Of a DNA stretch of 64,000 nt, positions 44,788 to 52,920 are shown piece by piece. Every line of letters starts with the position of its first letter. Position 1 is the stretch's first letter. Under the pieces are notes generated by a model. That model searched no databases. It saw only the letters and a list, made by a program, of their open reading frames with translations, and was not told the DNA's origin. The stretch comes from Streptomyces peucetius. GTDB lineage: Bacteria > Actinomycetota > Actinomycetes > Streptomycetales > Streptomycetaceae. Both the position numbers and the translations under genes were made by a program. The DNA lies in the NCBI RefSeq assembly GCF_025854275.1, contig NZ_CP107567.1:3224001-3288000 (forward strand). The letters are read 5' to 3'.

Positions 44788-45090
44788 TCAGGCGGCGGGC
44801 CGGTCCAGTGCGGCGATCCAGCTGCCCTTGCCCGGCGTCCACTGCCGGACGCGGGTCTCGGCGACGAGGCCGCCCCGGACATAGGGCTCCGCGTCCAGCA
44901 GCTTCTGCAGCGCGTCCCGGTCCTCGACCTCGTAGAGCAGCAGTCCCGCGTTGGCCTCGGGCAGCGGCCCCGCGAGCAGCAGCACGCCGTCGTCGGCGAG
45001 GCCACGGAGGTTCTCCGCGTGCGCGGGGTGCAGCTCCTGGCGGCCCGCGCGGTCGACGTTGTACTGGAATTCGACGACGAATTTCGCCAT
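44788..45090 (-). CDS. YciI-like protein
   Basis: A 100-residue ferredoxin-like YCII-domain protein: HPAHAENLRGLADDGVLLLA then GPLPEANAGLLLYEVEDRDAL and LLDAEPYVRGGLV. The conserved His (HPAHAENL) and Asp are the putative catalytic pair of the family, whose members are implicated in dehalogenation, isomerisation or muconolactone-type chemistry. AAGGAG lies 7 nt upstream. Confidence 0.85.
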   Translation of the reverse strand: MAKFVVEFQYNVDRAGRQELHPAHAENLRGLADDGVLLLAGPLPEANAGLLLYEVEDRDALQKLLDAEPYVRGGLVAETRVRQWTPGKGSWIAALDRPAA

Positions 45091-45122
45091 GGGAAGTCTC
45101 CTTCGGGCTTGCGGGCGGCGCG

Positions 45123-45896
45123 TCACATGTAGAGCCCGCCGTTGATGTCGATCACCGCGCCGGTCGAGTAGCCGGCGCTCTCCGAACAGAGGTGGAGCAC
45201 GCTGCCGACGGCCTCGGCGACGGTGCCCATGCGGCCCATCGGCAGCTTGGACAGCACGGCCTTCTTCTGCTCCGGGTCACGCCGCTCCCAGGCCCCGGCC
45301 ACGCGCTCGGTGGCGATGGGACCGTGGGCGACGACGTTGATCACGACGCCGGACGGGGCGAGTTCGTAGGCCATCTGCTTCGTCATGCCGATGACGGCGG
45401 CCTTGGCGCCGACGTAGGCGGCGTTGTTGAAGTGGCTGTAGGTACGGCCGCCCGCGGAGGCGAAGTTGACGATGCGGCCGTAGCCGTCCCGCGCCATGCG
45501 GGGCGCGCAGACCTTGATCGCGATCCAGCTGCTGACCACGTTCTCCATGAACGATTCGTCGAAGTGGCCGGCGGTCAGGTCGGCGTAGCCGATGACCCGG
45601 GTGTCCCCGCCGACGCCGTTGACGAGGATCGAGGGCGCGAACTGCTCGACGATGCCGGTGAGCTGACGCTCGGCGGCGGGAATGTCGGTGATGTCCCCGA
45701 CCACCACCTCGACCTTGGTGAGCCCGCTCAGCCGGTCCGCCAGCCGGTTCACGGCCTCCTCGTCCCGGTCGAAGAGGACGAGCGTGTGGCCCTCCTCGGC
45801 CAGGCCCCGGGCCACTTCCCGCAGGATTCCGCCGGCGGCTCCGATCAGCAGGGCGGTCCGTGTGGTCTGCGCGGGGCCTGCGGTACGCGTGGTCAT
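45123..45896 (-). CDS. SDR family oxidoreductase (FabG-like)
   Basis: A 257-residue short-chain dehydrogenase. GAAGGILREVARGLAEEGH is the cofactor loop, ILVNGVGGDTR replaces the usual NNAG, NFASAGGRTYSHFNNAAYVGAK supplies Ser/Tyr/Lys, and INVVAHGPIATE follows. It probably reduces or oxidises a pathway intermediate. Lies 32 bp upstream of the YciI-like gene and 7 bp after the MFS gene in the same operon. Confidence 0.86.
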   Translation of the reverse strand: MTTRTAGPAQTTRTALLIGAAGGILREVARGLAEEGHTLVLFDRDEEAVNRLADRLSGLTKVEVVVGDITDIPAAERQLTGIVEQFAPSILVNGVGGDTRVIGYADLTAGHFDESFMENVVSSWIAIKVCAPRMARDGYGRIVNFASAGGRTYSHFNNAAYVGAKAAVIGMTKQMAYELAPSGVVINVVAHGPIATERVAGAWERRDPEQKKAVLSKLPMGRMGTVAEAVGSVLHLCSESAGYSTGAVIDINGGLYM

Positions 45897-45903
45897 GCTT
45901 CAG

Positions 45904-47163
45904 TCACCTTGTTTCTGTGGTCGTTTCGACAGGTTCACGGTCGGGAGAACCGGCGGACTCCGCGTCGGCGGTGGTCACGGCGAAGCCGGCGAGCCGGGGC
46001 AGGAGGACGAAGCTGAGTGCCACGCCGAGGCCCAGCACGAGGGTGGAGATCCAGAGGGTCCCGTAGCCGTACGCATGGGCCACCGTCAGCCCGATCGGAC
46101 CGCCGACCACGAAGGCGGCGTTCCAGGCGAAGAAGTACGAGCCCTGGTAGGTGCTGACACGGCCGGCCGGGGCGCGGTTGGCGATGAACGTGGCCGACAT
46201 CGGCGCCCACAGCACCTCGCCGAGCGTCCAGATGACGGTGGCCACGACGAACGAACCGAAGTCACCGGCCAGTGCGTTGGCGCCGAACCCGACGGCGATC
46301 AGCCCGGCGGCCATGACGAGCGGCGTCTGGTCGCTCATGCCCTTGACGACCCGGGGCACCAGGGCGAGCAGCACGATGGAGAGGACCGCGTTGGCGGCGA
46401 ACACGATGCCGATGTCGCCGGGTGTCAGTCCGCTGGCCCGCATGTCGAGCGGGAGCGCGGAGTTGACCTGGAGGTAGATGCAGGCGAGCAGGAACGTCAG
46501 GACCAGGAAGGCGACCAGGACCGGTGACCGGAACGGTTCGGCGATGCCCGCCACCGCGCGCCGCAGTGCCGACGCGCCCTGCTTGCGGCCGGTCCCCCGG
46601 TCCGCGTCCGCGGGCATCTCGTCGGCGGGGAGTGCGCAGATCAGCACCGCGTAGACGGCGCTGCACGCCGACCACACGATGAAGAGGGAGGGCGGGTGGA
46701 AGGCGAGGAGGAAGCCGGAGATGACCGGGCCGAGCGACATGCCGACGTTGAAGCCGACGAGGAAGAGGCTGTAGGCGCGGGAGAACTGCTCCGCCGGGAC
46801 GATCTTGGAAATGAGCCCGGCGCCTGCCGGTCGGTCCACCGCGGACAGGAAGCCGGTGATCAGGGCGAGCGCGCAGAGGAGGACCACATGCTCGGCGACG
46901 GCGAACAGCAGGGCGGAGACCGCGGTGACCGGCTGCGCGGCGATGATCGTGCGCCGTGGCCCGATGAGGTCGGCGACGGCGCCGCCGACCAGCCCGGAGG
47001 TGACGACACCCGCGCCGAAGAGGCCCACGATGAGCGGTGTGGTCCGGTCGTCGACGAGCTCGCCCTGCTCGAGATAGAGGATCAGGAAGGCGGGCGCCAG
47101 CGTCCCGAGCCGGCTGAACGTCTGCCCGAACCACAGCAGCCAGAAAGTCTTGGGAAGGACCAT
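45904..47163 (-). CDS. MFS transporter
   Basis: A 419-residue exporter with twelve predicted helices. FSRLGTLAPAFLILYLEQGE starts helix 1, GGAVADLIGPRRTIIAAQPV is the MFS motif A loop, and the central loop carries RGTGRKQGASALRR. Likely product efflux and self-protection. The ATG at 47163 overlaps the stop of the IS701-like gene as TGATG, giving tight translational coupling; a GTG at 47172 is the alternative start. Confidence 0.88.
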   Translation of the reverse strand: MVLPKTFWLLWFGQTFSRLGTLAPAFLILYLEQGELVDDRTTPLIVGLFGAGVVTSGLVGGAVADLIGPRRTIIAAQPVTAVSALLFAVAEHVVLLCALALITGFLSAVDRPAGAGLISKIVPAEQFSRAYSLFLVGFNVGMSLGPVISGFLLAFHPPSLFIVWSACSAVYAVLICALPADEMPADADRGTGRKQGASALRRAVAGIAEPFRSPVLVAFLVLTFLLACIYLQVNSALPLDMRASGLTPGDIGIVFAANAVLSIVLLALVPRVVKGMSDQTPLVMAAGLIAVGFGANALAGDFGSFVVATVIWTLGEVLWAPMSATFIANRAPAGRVSTYQGSYFFAWNAAFVVGGPIGLTVAHAYGYGTLWISTLVLGLGVALSFVLLPRLAGFAVTTADAESAGSPDREPVETTTETR

Positions 47164-48440
47164 CAGTTGCACGCCGTTCGGGTCGGCGTCCGGCGTGGCG
47201 CCGGACGTGGTGTCGGTCGTGGGGACGCGGCCGGAACGGGGCAGGGGTCACGGCTGAGGCTGCTGTACGCGAAGGCTGCCGAGACCAGCGTCATATGGCG
47301 GTGCCAGCCCGGATAGGAGCGGCCCTCGAAGGCACGCAGCCCGAAGTCGCTCTCCAGGCGCTCCAGCGTGTCGGTGGTCGCGGCGTGCAGCCCGGCCAGG
47401 CCCAGCAGGTCGGCGACGGGACGGTGGGCGAGATCGGCGAGCCAGACCTGTCCGGTACGGCACGCTGCGGGGTCCCATTCGGCGAAGACCCTCAGCAGGG
47501 GCCGCGTCCCGGGAAGCCTCACCAGCCCGGTGAGGACGGTGACCTGCCGTGCGCCGGCGCCGCGGATGCCCCCCGGCACCCCGGCACCCTCCTCGCCTGC
47601 CGGCGTCCGGGCGACGCCGTGCGTGCCCACCTCCTCCTTGCGCGGACGGCGGGAGCAGTGCAGGGCGAGAAAGCGCTGTGCCGCGACGGCTCCGTCCGTG
47701 CCGCCGGGCAGTTGCCGGTCCGGGGCGGCGGGCACGAGCGGGAAGGAGTCGGGTACGGCCACCACGAAGTTGCGGCCTGTCGACATCAGGCCGCGGACGA
47801 CCTCGTCGGCGTCGGCGTACCCGGTCAGGTCGACGACGACCGGCAGGCCGGCGAGGTCCCGGCGTCGACCGGACTCCTCGGCCATGTCCAGGGCCTGGGC
47901 CGCGGCCGAGTCGGCCCGGCCGGGGCGCACGGTGTCGGGAATCCGGGCGCGACGGCGCTGCTGCGGGTCCTGCGACCACTCCTCGGGGAGGAGGAGCCGC
48001 CAGTCCACCGGTACGACCTCGCTGTCCGTGGACAGGAAGGCCCCGATCCCCACCTGGCAGTTGACCGTACGCCCCGCCTGCGGCACGAATCGGCGGTGGA
48101 CGCCGCAGGAGCGGTCGCCCCGTTTGGGGAGGACCACCGGGCCGATGACCAGGGCCCGGGGGCGGGTGCGCCGGCCGACCCAGCGGGCCAGTTCGGCGCG
48201 CACGGGTTCCCATTCCCACGGGCTGGCGTTGACGAACTGGTGCAGGGCCTGGGGCGCCGTACTGGAGTCGGAGACGGTGGCCGCCAGGCGGCGCACCGTT
48301 TTCTTGCCCGGTGTGGTGAGCAGGCCCCGCATATAGGCGTCCGCCCATCTCCGCTGATCGGCCCGGGGCAGCCGTCCGAAGAGAACCTCGGTAAACGCGG
48401 AGACCGATGCCCATGCCTGCGTGGTGTGCTGCGTAGCCAT
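47163..48440 (-). CDS. Catalytically degenerate IS701-type transposase, operon leader
   Basis: A 425-residue protein of IS701 transposase architecture: N-terminal FTEVLFGRLPRADQRRWADAY, LPKRGDRSCGVHRRF, NCQVGIGAFLSTDSEVVPVD then WRLLLPEEW, and FGLRAFEGRSYPGWHRHMTL. Active members read DDTGFPKKG where this has GPVVLPKRG, so the first catalytic Asp is missing. In the last motif a Thr (TDTLERLESDFG) stands where the catalytic Glu of EQDYQELK is expected. No terminal repeats flank it. It is led by a good ribosome-binding site and an ARE-like palindrome, and its stop overlaps the MFS start. It therefore behaves as a resident operon gene, perhaps DNA-binding, rather than a mobile element. Confidence 0.8.
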   Translation of the reverse strand: MATQHTTQAWASVSAFTEVLFGRLPRADQRRWADAYMRGLLTTPGKKTVRRLAATVSDSSTAPQALHQFVNASPWEWEPVRAELARWVGRRTRPRALVIGPVVLPKRGDRSCGVHRRFVPQAGRTVNCQVGIGAFLSTDSEVVPVDWRLLLPEEWSQDPQQRRRARIPDTVRPGRADSAAAQALDMAEESGRRRDLAGLPVVVDLTGYADADEVVRGLMSTGRNFVVAVPDSFPLVPAAPDRQLPGGTDGAVAAQRFLALHCSRRPRKEEVGTHGVARTPAGEEGAGVPGGIRGAGARQVTVLTGLVRLPGTRPLLRVFAEWDPAACRTGQVWLADLAHRPVADLLGLAGLHAATTDTLERLESDFGLRAFEGRSYPGWHRHMTLVSAAFAYSSLSRDPCPVPAASPRPTPRPAPRRTPTRTACN

Positions 48441-48496
48441 CGCGCGTTTCCCTCCCTCTGGTGTCGCTGGTGCCGGCGCGGTATGGGCCGGTACGT

Positions 48497-48524
48497 AAAA
48501 CATAGAGAACGACCTCTATGTTTT
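48497..48524. promoter_or_regulatory. ARE-like palindrome heading the product operon
   Basis: Perfect 11-bp arms AAAACATAGAG and CTCTATGTTTT around a 6-bp centre, 57 bp before the IS701-like gene. The right three-fifths (AGAACGACCTCTATGTT) recurs exactly at 60257-60273 beside the ArpA-type receptor gene. Size, symmetry and AT-rich ends fit autoregulatory elements bound by butyrolactone receptors. Confidence 0.82.
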
Positions 48525-48587
48525 CAATCCCGCGGTGCGGGCCGCTGCGACTTCGGGAAGTTCACCGGCCCGCGGCGGCCCGGGTGT

Positions 48588-49859
48588 TCAGCCGGAACGC
48601 GCCGTGCGCAGCGCCTCGTTCCGCAACTCGCGTGCCGCCGTCTCCGCCGTGGCGCTGTCGCCGTCCGGCACGCCGTACGTGAGCGACAGCGCCAGAGCGC
48701 CCCTGAGCACCGACACATGCAGAGCCCCCACCGCGGGCGTCGCCTTGCGGTTGACGGCGGTACGGAAATCCGCCACGCGTGCCGCGTGCACACCGAGCGC
48801 GACGTCGACGGAGCCGGCGTCGGTGACCCTGATGTCCGGGCCCGTCCCGCCCGCGGCCTCGGCCTCGACCGCCCGCCTGATCCGGGCGTGCTCCCGGCGG
48901 GCCGGCCGCCATGCCGCGTCGGCCGCCCGCAGCGACGCGGCGTACGCCCGGGCGTGGTCGGCCGTCGGGCCGCCCCCGATCCGCAGCGCGGCGGCCACCT
49001 CGTGGAGACAGCACCCGGCGTCCGGCATCATCACGCGCTCGGCGTACCGCCCGCGCAGAGACACCGTGTTGGACAGTACGACCTCCTCCTGACCCGTCCT
49101 ACGGGCATGGATCCGGGCCAGGGCAGCCGCCAGGAACTGACCCGGTGTGATCCGGCGCTCGGCGCACCACCGGTTGAGGCGCAGGCTCTCCCGCGGCGGC
49201 AGCGACAAGGACACGACCCCCGCCCGGCGTTCGGACCACGGCGGCCGACGCCGCGGGGGCTGCCGGGCCTCGCCCGGCCGGCCGCCGGCGGCCCGCGGGT
49301 CGAAGGGCACCGGGGGCGGCGCGACGTACGTCAACTCGTCCGCGGCGGGCGGGAGTCCTTCGACGGCCGGCCGGACACCGTCCACCGCGGCCTCCTTGAA
49401 GAGCAGGTCCAGCAGACCGCGGACCAGCCGCCCGGTGGAGTGCGCGTCGGACAGGGCGGGGTGGACGGTGAAGTAGAAGCGCGTCGCGGCCGGGTCCCGG
49501 CCGTGGACGACCCGGAGCCGCCACAGTCCACCGCCCGCCGGGAGCACGTCGTTGACCTCGTCGGCGAGCCGGTCGGCGGGCGAGCCGTGGCCGGCCGGCC
49601 CGCCCTGAATCAGCTGTCCGGGGCCCGGGCCCGGACCCTGCTGGAACCACAGGCTGCCCCGCACCTCGCCGATCCGCAGCGAGAGCAGCGGAAACCTCCG
49701 GACCCACAGAGCCACGGCCTGCGCCACGTACTCCGGGCAGAACTCGGCATTCACGGTGAAACCCGTCGTGGCCTGGGTGTCCCCGTGCATCAGCGCGTGC
49801 TGGTAGGCGAAGGTCGCCTCGATGTCGCCGAGCCGGCGCACGTCCCTGACGGCCGTCAC
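48588..49859 (-). CDS. Condensation-domain-like acyltransferase
   Basis: A 423-residue protein of the CoA-dependent acyltransferase / condensation superfamily. DIEATFAYQHALMHGDTQAT begins the domain; FTVHPALSDAHSTGRLVRGL stands at the HHxxxDG active-site position but reads HPALSDA, so the catalytic second His is Pro. RLNRWCAERRITPGQFLAAAL and LSNTVSLRGR are further family blocks. It resembles PapA-type stand-alone acyltransferases. With the altered motif it may be non-catalytic or use other chemistry. GTG at 49859 overlaps the FAH-like stop (GTGA). Confidence 0.78.
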   Translation of the reverse strand: MTAVRDVRRLGDIEATFAYQHALMHGDTQATTGFTVNAEFCPEYVAQAVALWVRRFPLLSLRIGEVRGSLWFQQGPGPGPGQLIQGGPAGHGSPADRLADEVNDVLPAGGGLWRLRVVHGRDPAATRFYFTVHPALSDAHSTGRLVRGLLDLLFKEAAVDGVRPAVEGLPPAADELTYVAPPPVPFDPRAAGGRPGEARQPPRRRPPWSERRAGVVSLSLPPRESLRLNRWCAERRITPGQFLAAALARIHARRTGQEEVVLSNTVSLRGRYAERVMMPDAGCCLHEVAAALRIGGGPTADHARAYAASLRAADAAWRPARREHARIRRAVEAEAAGGTGPDIRVTDAGSVDVALGVHAARVADFRTAVNRKATPAVGALHVSVLRGALALSLTYGVPDGDSATAETAARELRNEALRTARSG

Positions 49860-50752
49860 CCTTCGACCGCTGCGGTCACCGGCCGCGGCCAGTGGATCCG
49901 GTTCGACAGGGTGACGCCGTGGCTGGTGAACTCGAGCGTGACCCGGTCCTGGTCGGTCATCCGGTAGCCCCCGTGGAAGCTGCTGCGGTCGGCGCCGATG
50001 AAGACGTAGTGCACCAGGCCGGGCCGGCGCAGCGTGCCGTACGAGAACAGCTCCGACATCATGCCGCCGAGGCCGTAGTGCAGGGCCTTGGTGCCGGTGG
50101 TGAAGCCGCCCTGCCAGCCCGGCCCGCCGTCGCGCTCGACCGTCACCCGGCCGGTCACCCGCTGCGGCGGCTCGTCGAGGAAGAGCCACGGCGCGACCGC
50201 CGCGTCACAGAGCTTGGCGTACGACAGGTGCCCCTGGTGCCGCTTGAACCGGCCGATGTCGGTGAGATCGTTGCCGAAGGTGTAGCCGGTGTAGCGGGGT
50301 TCGCCCGCGTCGTCGGTCACGTACACGAGGACGATCTCCGCCTCCTCGCACAGGGCGACCGCGCTCGACGGCACGGCCAGGTCGTCGCCGGGCACCTTCA
50401 GACAGTCGCCCATGCCCTTGAGGAACCAGTTGGGCTGGGACTGGGTGTCGGCGCCGACCTTGACGTTGTGGGTCTGCATGAAGCCGCTCACCATGGCGTC
50501 GCCCGCGGACGCGGGCATGAGCGGCGGACGGAACCGTACAAACCCGGTCTCGAAGTCCGGTACGGTCACCCGTCCGCCGCCCGAGGTCAGCTCGGCCACG
50601 AGCGCGGCGCGGTCGCGCCCCGCCGCCAGGGCCGTCCGCCGCAGGTCGGTCTCCTCGGCGAGCGGGTACAGCACCAAGGGCGCGCCGGGCTCGGGCTTGT
50701 CGAGCCCGACGTGCCGTCGGCCTCTGTAGGTGCATTCGAAGAACACGGACAT
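49856..50752 (-). CDS. Fumarylacetoacetate hydrolase-like (GguC/AraD1-type) enzyme
   Basis: A 298-residue FAH-fold protein. NWFLKGMGDCLKVPGDDLAV, CEEAEIVLVYV (metal-binding E-x-E), YTGYTFGNDLTDIGRFKRHQ and LSYAKLCDAAVAPWL are the conserved blocks. FAH-fold enzymes hydrolyse, hydrate or decarboxylate acyl-pyruvate and 2-keto-acid intermediates using a divalent metal. GAGGAG lies 7 nt upstream of the ATG at 50752. Confidence 0.8.
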   Translation of the reverse strand: MSVFFECTYRGRRHVGLDKPEPGAPLVLYPLAEETDLRRTALAAGRDRAALVAELTSGGGRVTVPDFETGFVRFRPPLMPASAGDAMVSGFMQTHNVKVGADTQSQPNWFLKGMGDCLKVPGDDLAVPSSAVALCEEAEIVLVYVTDDAGEPRYTGYTFGNDLTDIGRFKRHQGHLSYAKLCDAAVAPWLFLDEPPQRVTGRVTVERDGGPGWQGGFTTGTKALHYGLGGMMSELFSYGTLRRPGLVHYVFIGADRSSFHGGYRMTDQDRVTLEFTSHGVTLSNRIHWPRPVTAAVEG

Positions 50753-50886
50753 GACGCATCTCCTCAGGAAGACAGGAAGGCGGGGAGCAAGGGAGCAAGG
50801 GAAAGGGCGGCACGAGGAAGGCGCCCGAAGGCGCCGCGGGGCTCGGCGGGGGCGGCGGGCTCGGCCGGGGCGGAGCCGCGAACGGC

Positions 50887-52035
50887 TCAGAAGTCCCGCA
50901 CGAGCCAGCGGTCCGCGGCGGCGTTGAGCGCCATGCCCCAGCCCGCGCCCTCCGCGGGCGAGATGGTGTTGGTGCCCCGGTCCACCGCCGGGCGCGGCAA
51001 GACGATCATCTCGGGGAAGAAGCGGTCCGACTGCCCCGCCTCCACGGTCAGCGCGCCGGGGTGGTTGAAGGCCAGCGCCCGGCCCGCGTTGATCAGCGGG
51101 CCGACCTCGGCGACCTGCACCCCGATCTGGTACCGCAGACCGTTGGACCTGGCGTAGTCGACGAGCCGGGCGGCGCGCAGAGTGCCGCCGTTCTTCGCCA
51201 CCCGGATGTTGACGGCGTCGCACGCCTCCGCCTCCACCGCGGTCCTGGCGTCGTCGGCACCGCACACGGATTCGTCGAGCATGACGCCGATGCCTCCGCT
51301 GCGCCGCAGTTCGCGCAGGCCGGCCCAGGAACCCTTGGGCAGCGGCTCCTCCACGTAGTCGGCCCCGCTCTCCCTCAGCCGCCAGGCGTACGGCAGCGCG
51401 GTGGTGGGCGTCCAGCTCATGTTGGCGTCGACCATGATCGTGACGTGGTCGCCCACGTGCTCACGGATCGTCTTGACCGTGCGGGCGTCGTGCTCGTTGT
51501 CCTCGGACGCCTTGATCTTCACGAAGTGGAACGGGCCTCGGGTGTCGAGGAACTCCTCGACGTCGATACTCAGATCGAGCACCTGGGAGACCCGCATCGG
51601 GCCGTCGGACGGCCCGTCGGACGGCCCGTCGTCGTGCCCCGGCAGCAACTGCCGGGCCGTGAGCCCGAGTCGCTGCCCGAGCCAGTCGAGGACCGCGGTT
51701 TCGAGAAGGCAGATCAGATTGTTGCCCCCGGTGACGGCGAAGGTCCGCGCGAACCCGTCCCGGTGCAGCCGCTCCAGAAGCTCCGCCGGCGCCGCACCGG
51801 TCAGCAGCGCCAGCAGCGCGTCCAGGTCCACCTCGCGCAGGGCCGCCGTCACCCCGGCGGTGGTCTCCCCGGTGACGTAGGCGCGGGGCGCGCACTCGCC
51901 GATGCCGCTCACGCCGTCGGCGTCGAGGCTCAGCACAAGGCTGTCGGACGTCGTGCGGCGTGCGGCGGGATGGTCGAAGGAGGTGCTCATGGGCAGCTCC
52001 ACCCGGTACAGCCGGGCGGCACACGGCTCAGGCAT
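50887..52035 (-). CDS. Enolase-superfamily enzyme (mandelate racemase / muconate lactonizing type)
   Basis: A 382-residue TIM-barrel enzyme with capping domain. FVKIKAS gives the first K-x-K, TIMVDANMSW, YVEEPLPKG and GVMLDESVCG give the metal-binding Asp/Glu/Asp, and VNIRVAKNGG gives the second lysine. The pattern is that of muconate-lactonizing, o-succinylbenzoate-synthase and dipeptide-epimerase enzymes. Dipeptide epimerisation would fit a cluster with an amino-acid ligase, but cycloisomerisation is equally possible. A short GPSDGPSD repeat (51601-51627) inserts a loop near residue 140. Overlaps the hydrolase gene by 8 bp. Confidence 0.85.
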   Translation of the reverse strand: MPEPCAARLYRVELPMSTSFDHPAARRTTSDSLVLSLDADGVSGIGECAPRAYVTGETTAGVTAALREVDLDALLALLTGAAPAELLERLHRDGFARTFAVTGGNNLICLLETAVLDWLGQRLGLTARQLLPGHDDGPSDGPSDGPMRVSQVLDLSIDVEEFLDTRGPFHFVKIKASEDNEHDARTVKTIREHVGDHVTIMVDANMSWTPTTALPYAWRLRESGADYVEEPLPKGSWAGLRELRRSGGIGVMLDESVCGADDARTAVEAEACDAVNIRVAKNGGTLRAARLVDYARSNGLRYQIGVQVAEVGPLINAGRALAFNHPGALTVEAGQSDRFFPEMIVLPRPAVDRGTNTISPAEGAGWGMALNAAADRWLVRDF

Positions 52036-52906
52036 CCCGGTTCAGCCCCTGGAGCAGGGTGTACGTCGAGGTCCAGTCGACCAGTCCGTCGCTGACCGGG
52101 GTGTAGAAGAGATAGTGCTTGTCGGTGGGCAGCTTCATGATGGAGCCGCGGCCGGACATCATCGTGTGGAACACCTCGTGGGTGGCGTCGAGGTCCACGA
52201 TGGGGTCGGTCATACCGGAGACGAAGACGGTCGGCACCTCGGGGAGCTGCCGCTTCGGCTGCAGATAGAGCTTCTCGAGCTCCAGCAGGGTGGCCCGGGA
52301 GCGCCGGGTGATCTGCCGTACGGCGAGGTCGTCGTCGTCGATGAAGTGCTGGTACTTGACGTCGTCGGTGAAGTCGGTGGCCTTCAGACCGGCGTCCCAC
52401 AGCTCCTCGCCGCGGTCGGCCGCGGCGGCACGCAGTTCCTCCTCCCCGAGCGTGGCGTGCATCCTGCCGAGCCACGTCGAGCAGAAGACGGCGGCGTCGT
52501 AGCGCGTGGTGAAGCCCTCGTGGTGCATGAGGGCCGCCATGAAGGAGCCACCGAGGCAGTGTCCGAAGAGCGACAGCGGCACGTCGTCGCCGATCATCTC
52601 GCGGACCATGGCCACCGCGTCGGCGTAGTCGCCGAGCACGGTGGCCGTGTCGGGTATCTCATGGCGGTCACCGGGGCTGATGCCGCTGCCCCGCCGGTCG
52701 AGCACGAAGAAGGCGATGTCGTTGTCGGCGAACCGGGGGCCCACCTCCCACAGCCAGCCGGCGTGGCTCTGCAGTCCGTGGAAGTAGAAGACGGCGCCCT
52801 TCGTGCGGCGCGGCCGCCACAGATGGAGTGCCGGGCCGGATCCGTCCGGCCGCAGGTCGATGATCTCGCGGCGGATGTTCTGCGGGGGCCTGTTGATGAC
52901 GAGCAT
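52028..52906 (-). CDS. Alpha/beta hydrolase with cysteine nucleophile
   Basis: A 292-residue alpha/beta hydrolase. FYFHGLQSHAGWLWEVGPRF gives the oxyanion region, LSLFGHCLGGSFMAAL is the nucleophile elbow with Cys instead of Ser, GMTDPIVD gives the acid and TDKHYLFYTP the His. A GxCxG elbow is shared with dienelactone hydrolases and PHA synthases, which use thioester or lactone chemistry. No signal peptide. Starts 14 bp after the GH3-like gene and overlaps the enolase-type gene. Confidence 0.85.
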   Translation of the reverse strand: MLVINRPPQNIRREIIDLRPDGSGPALHLWRPRRTKGAVFYFHGLQSHAGWLWEVGPRFADNDIAFFVLDRRGSGISPGDRHEIPDTATVLGDYADAVAMVREMIGDDVPLSLFGHCLGGSFMAALMHHEGFTTRYDAAVFCSTWLGRMHATLGEEELRAAAADRGEELWDAGLKATDFTDDVKYQHFIDDDDLAVRQITRRSRATLLELEKLYLQPKRQLPEVPTVFVSGMTDPIVDLDATHEVFHTMMSGRGSIMKLPTDKHYLFYTPVSDGLVDWTSTYTLLQGLNRDA

Positions 52907-52920
52907 CTGTATCTGTCCTC

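Noticed and set aside
47163..48440. Active IS701 insertion sequence
   Set aside because: Two catalytic acids missing, no terminal inverted repeats, and translational coupling to the MFS gene.
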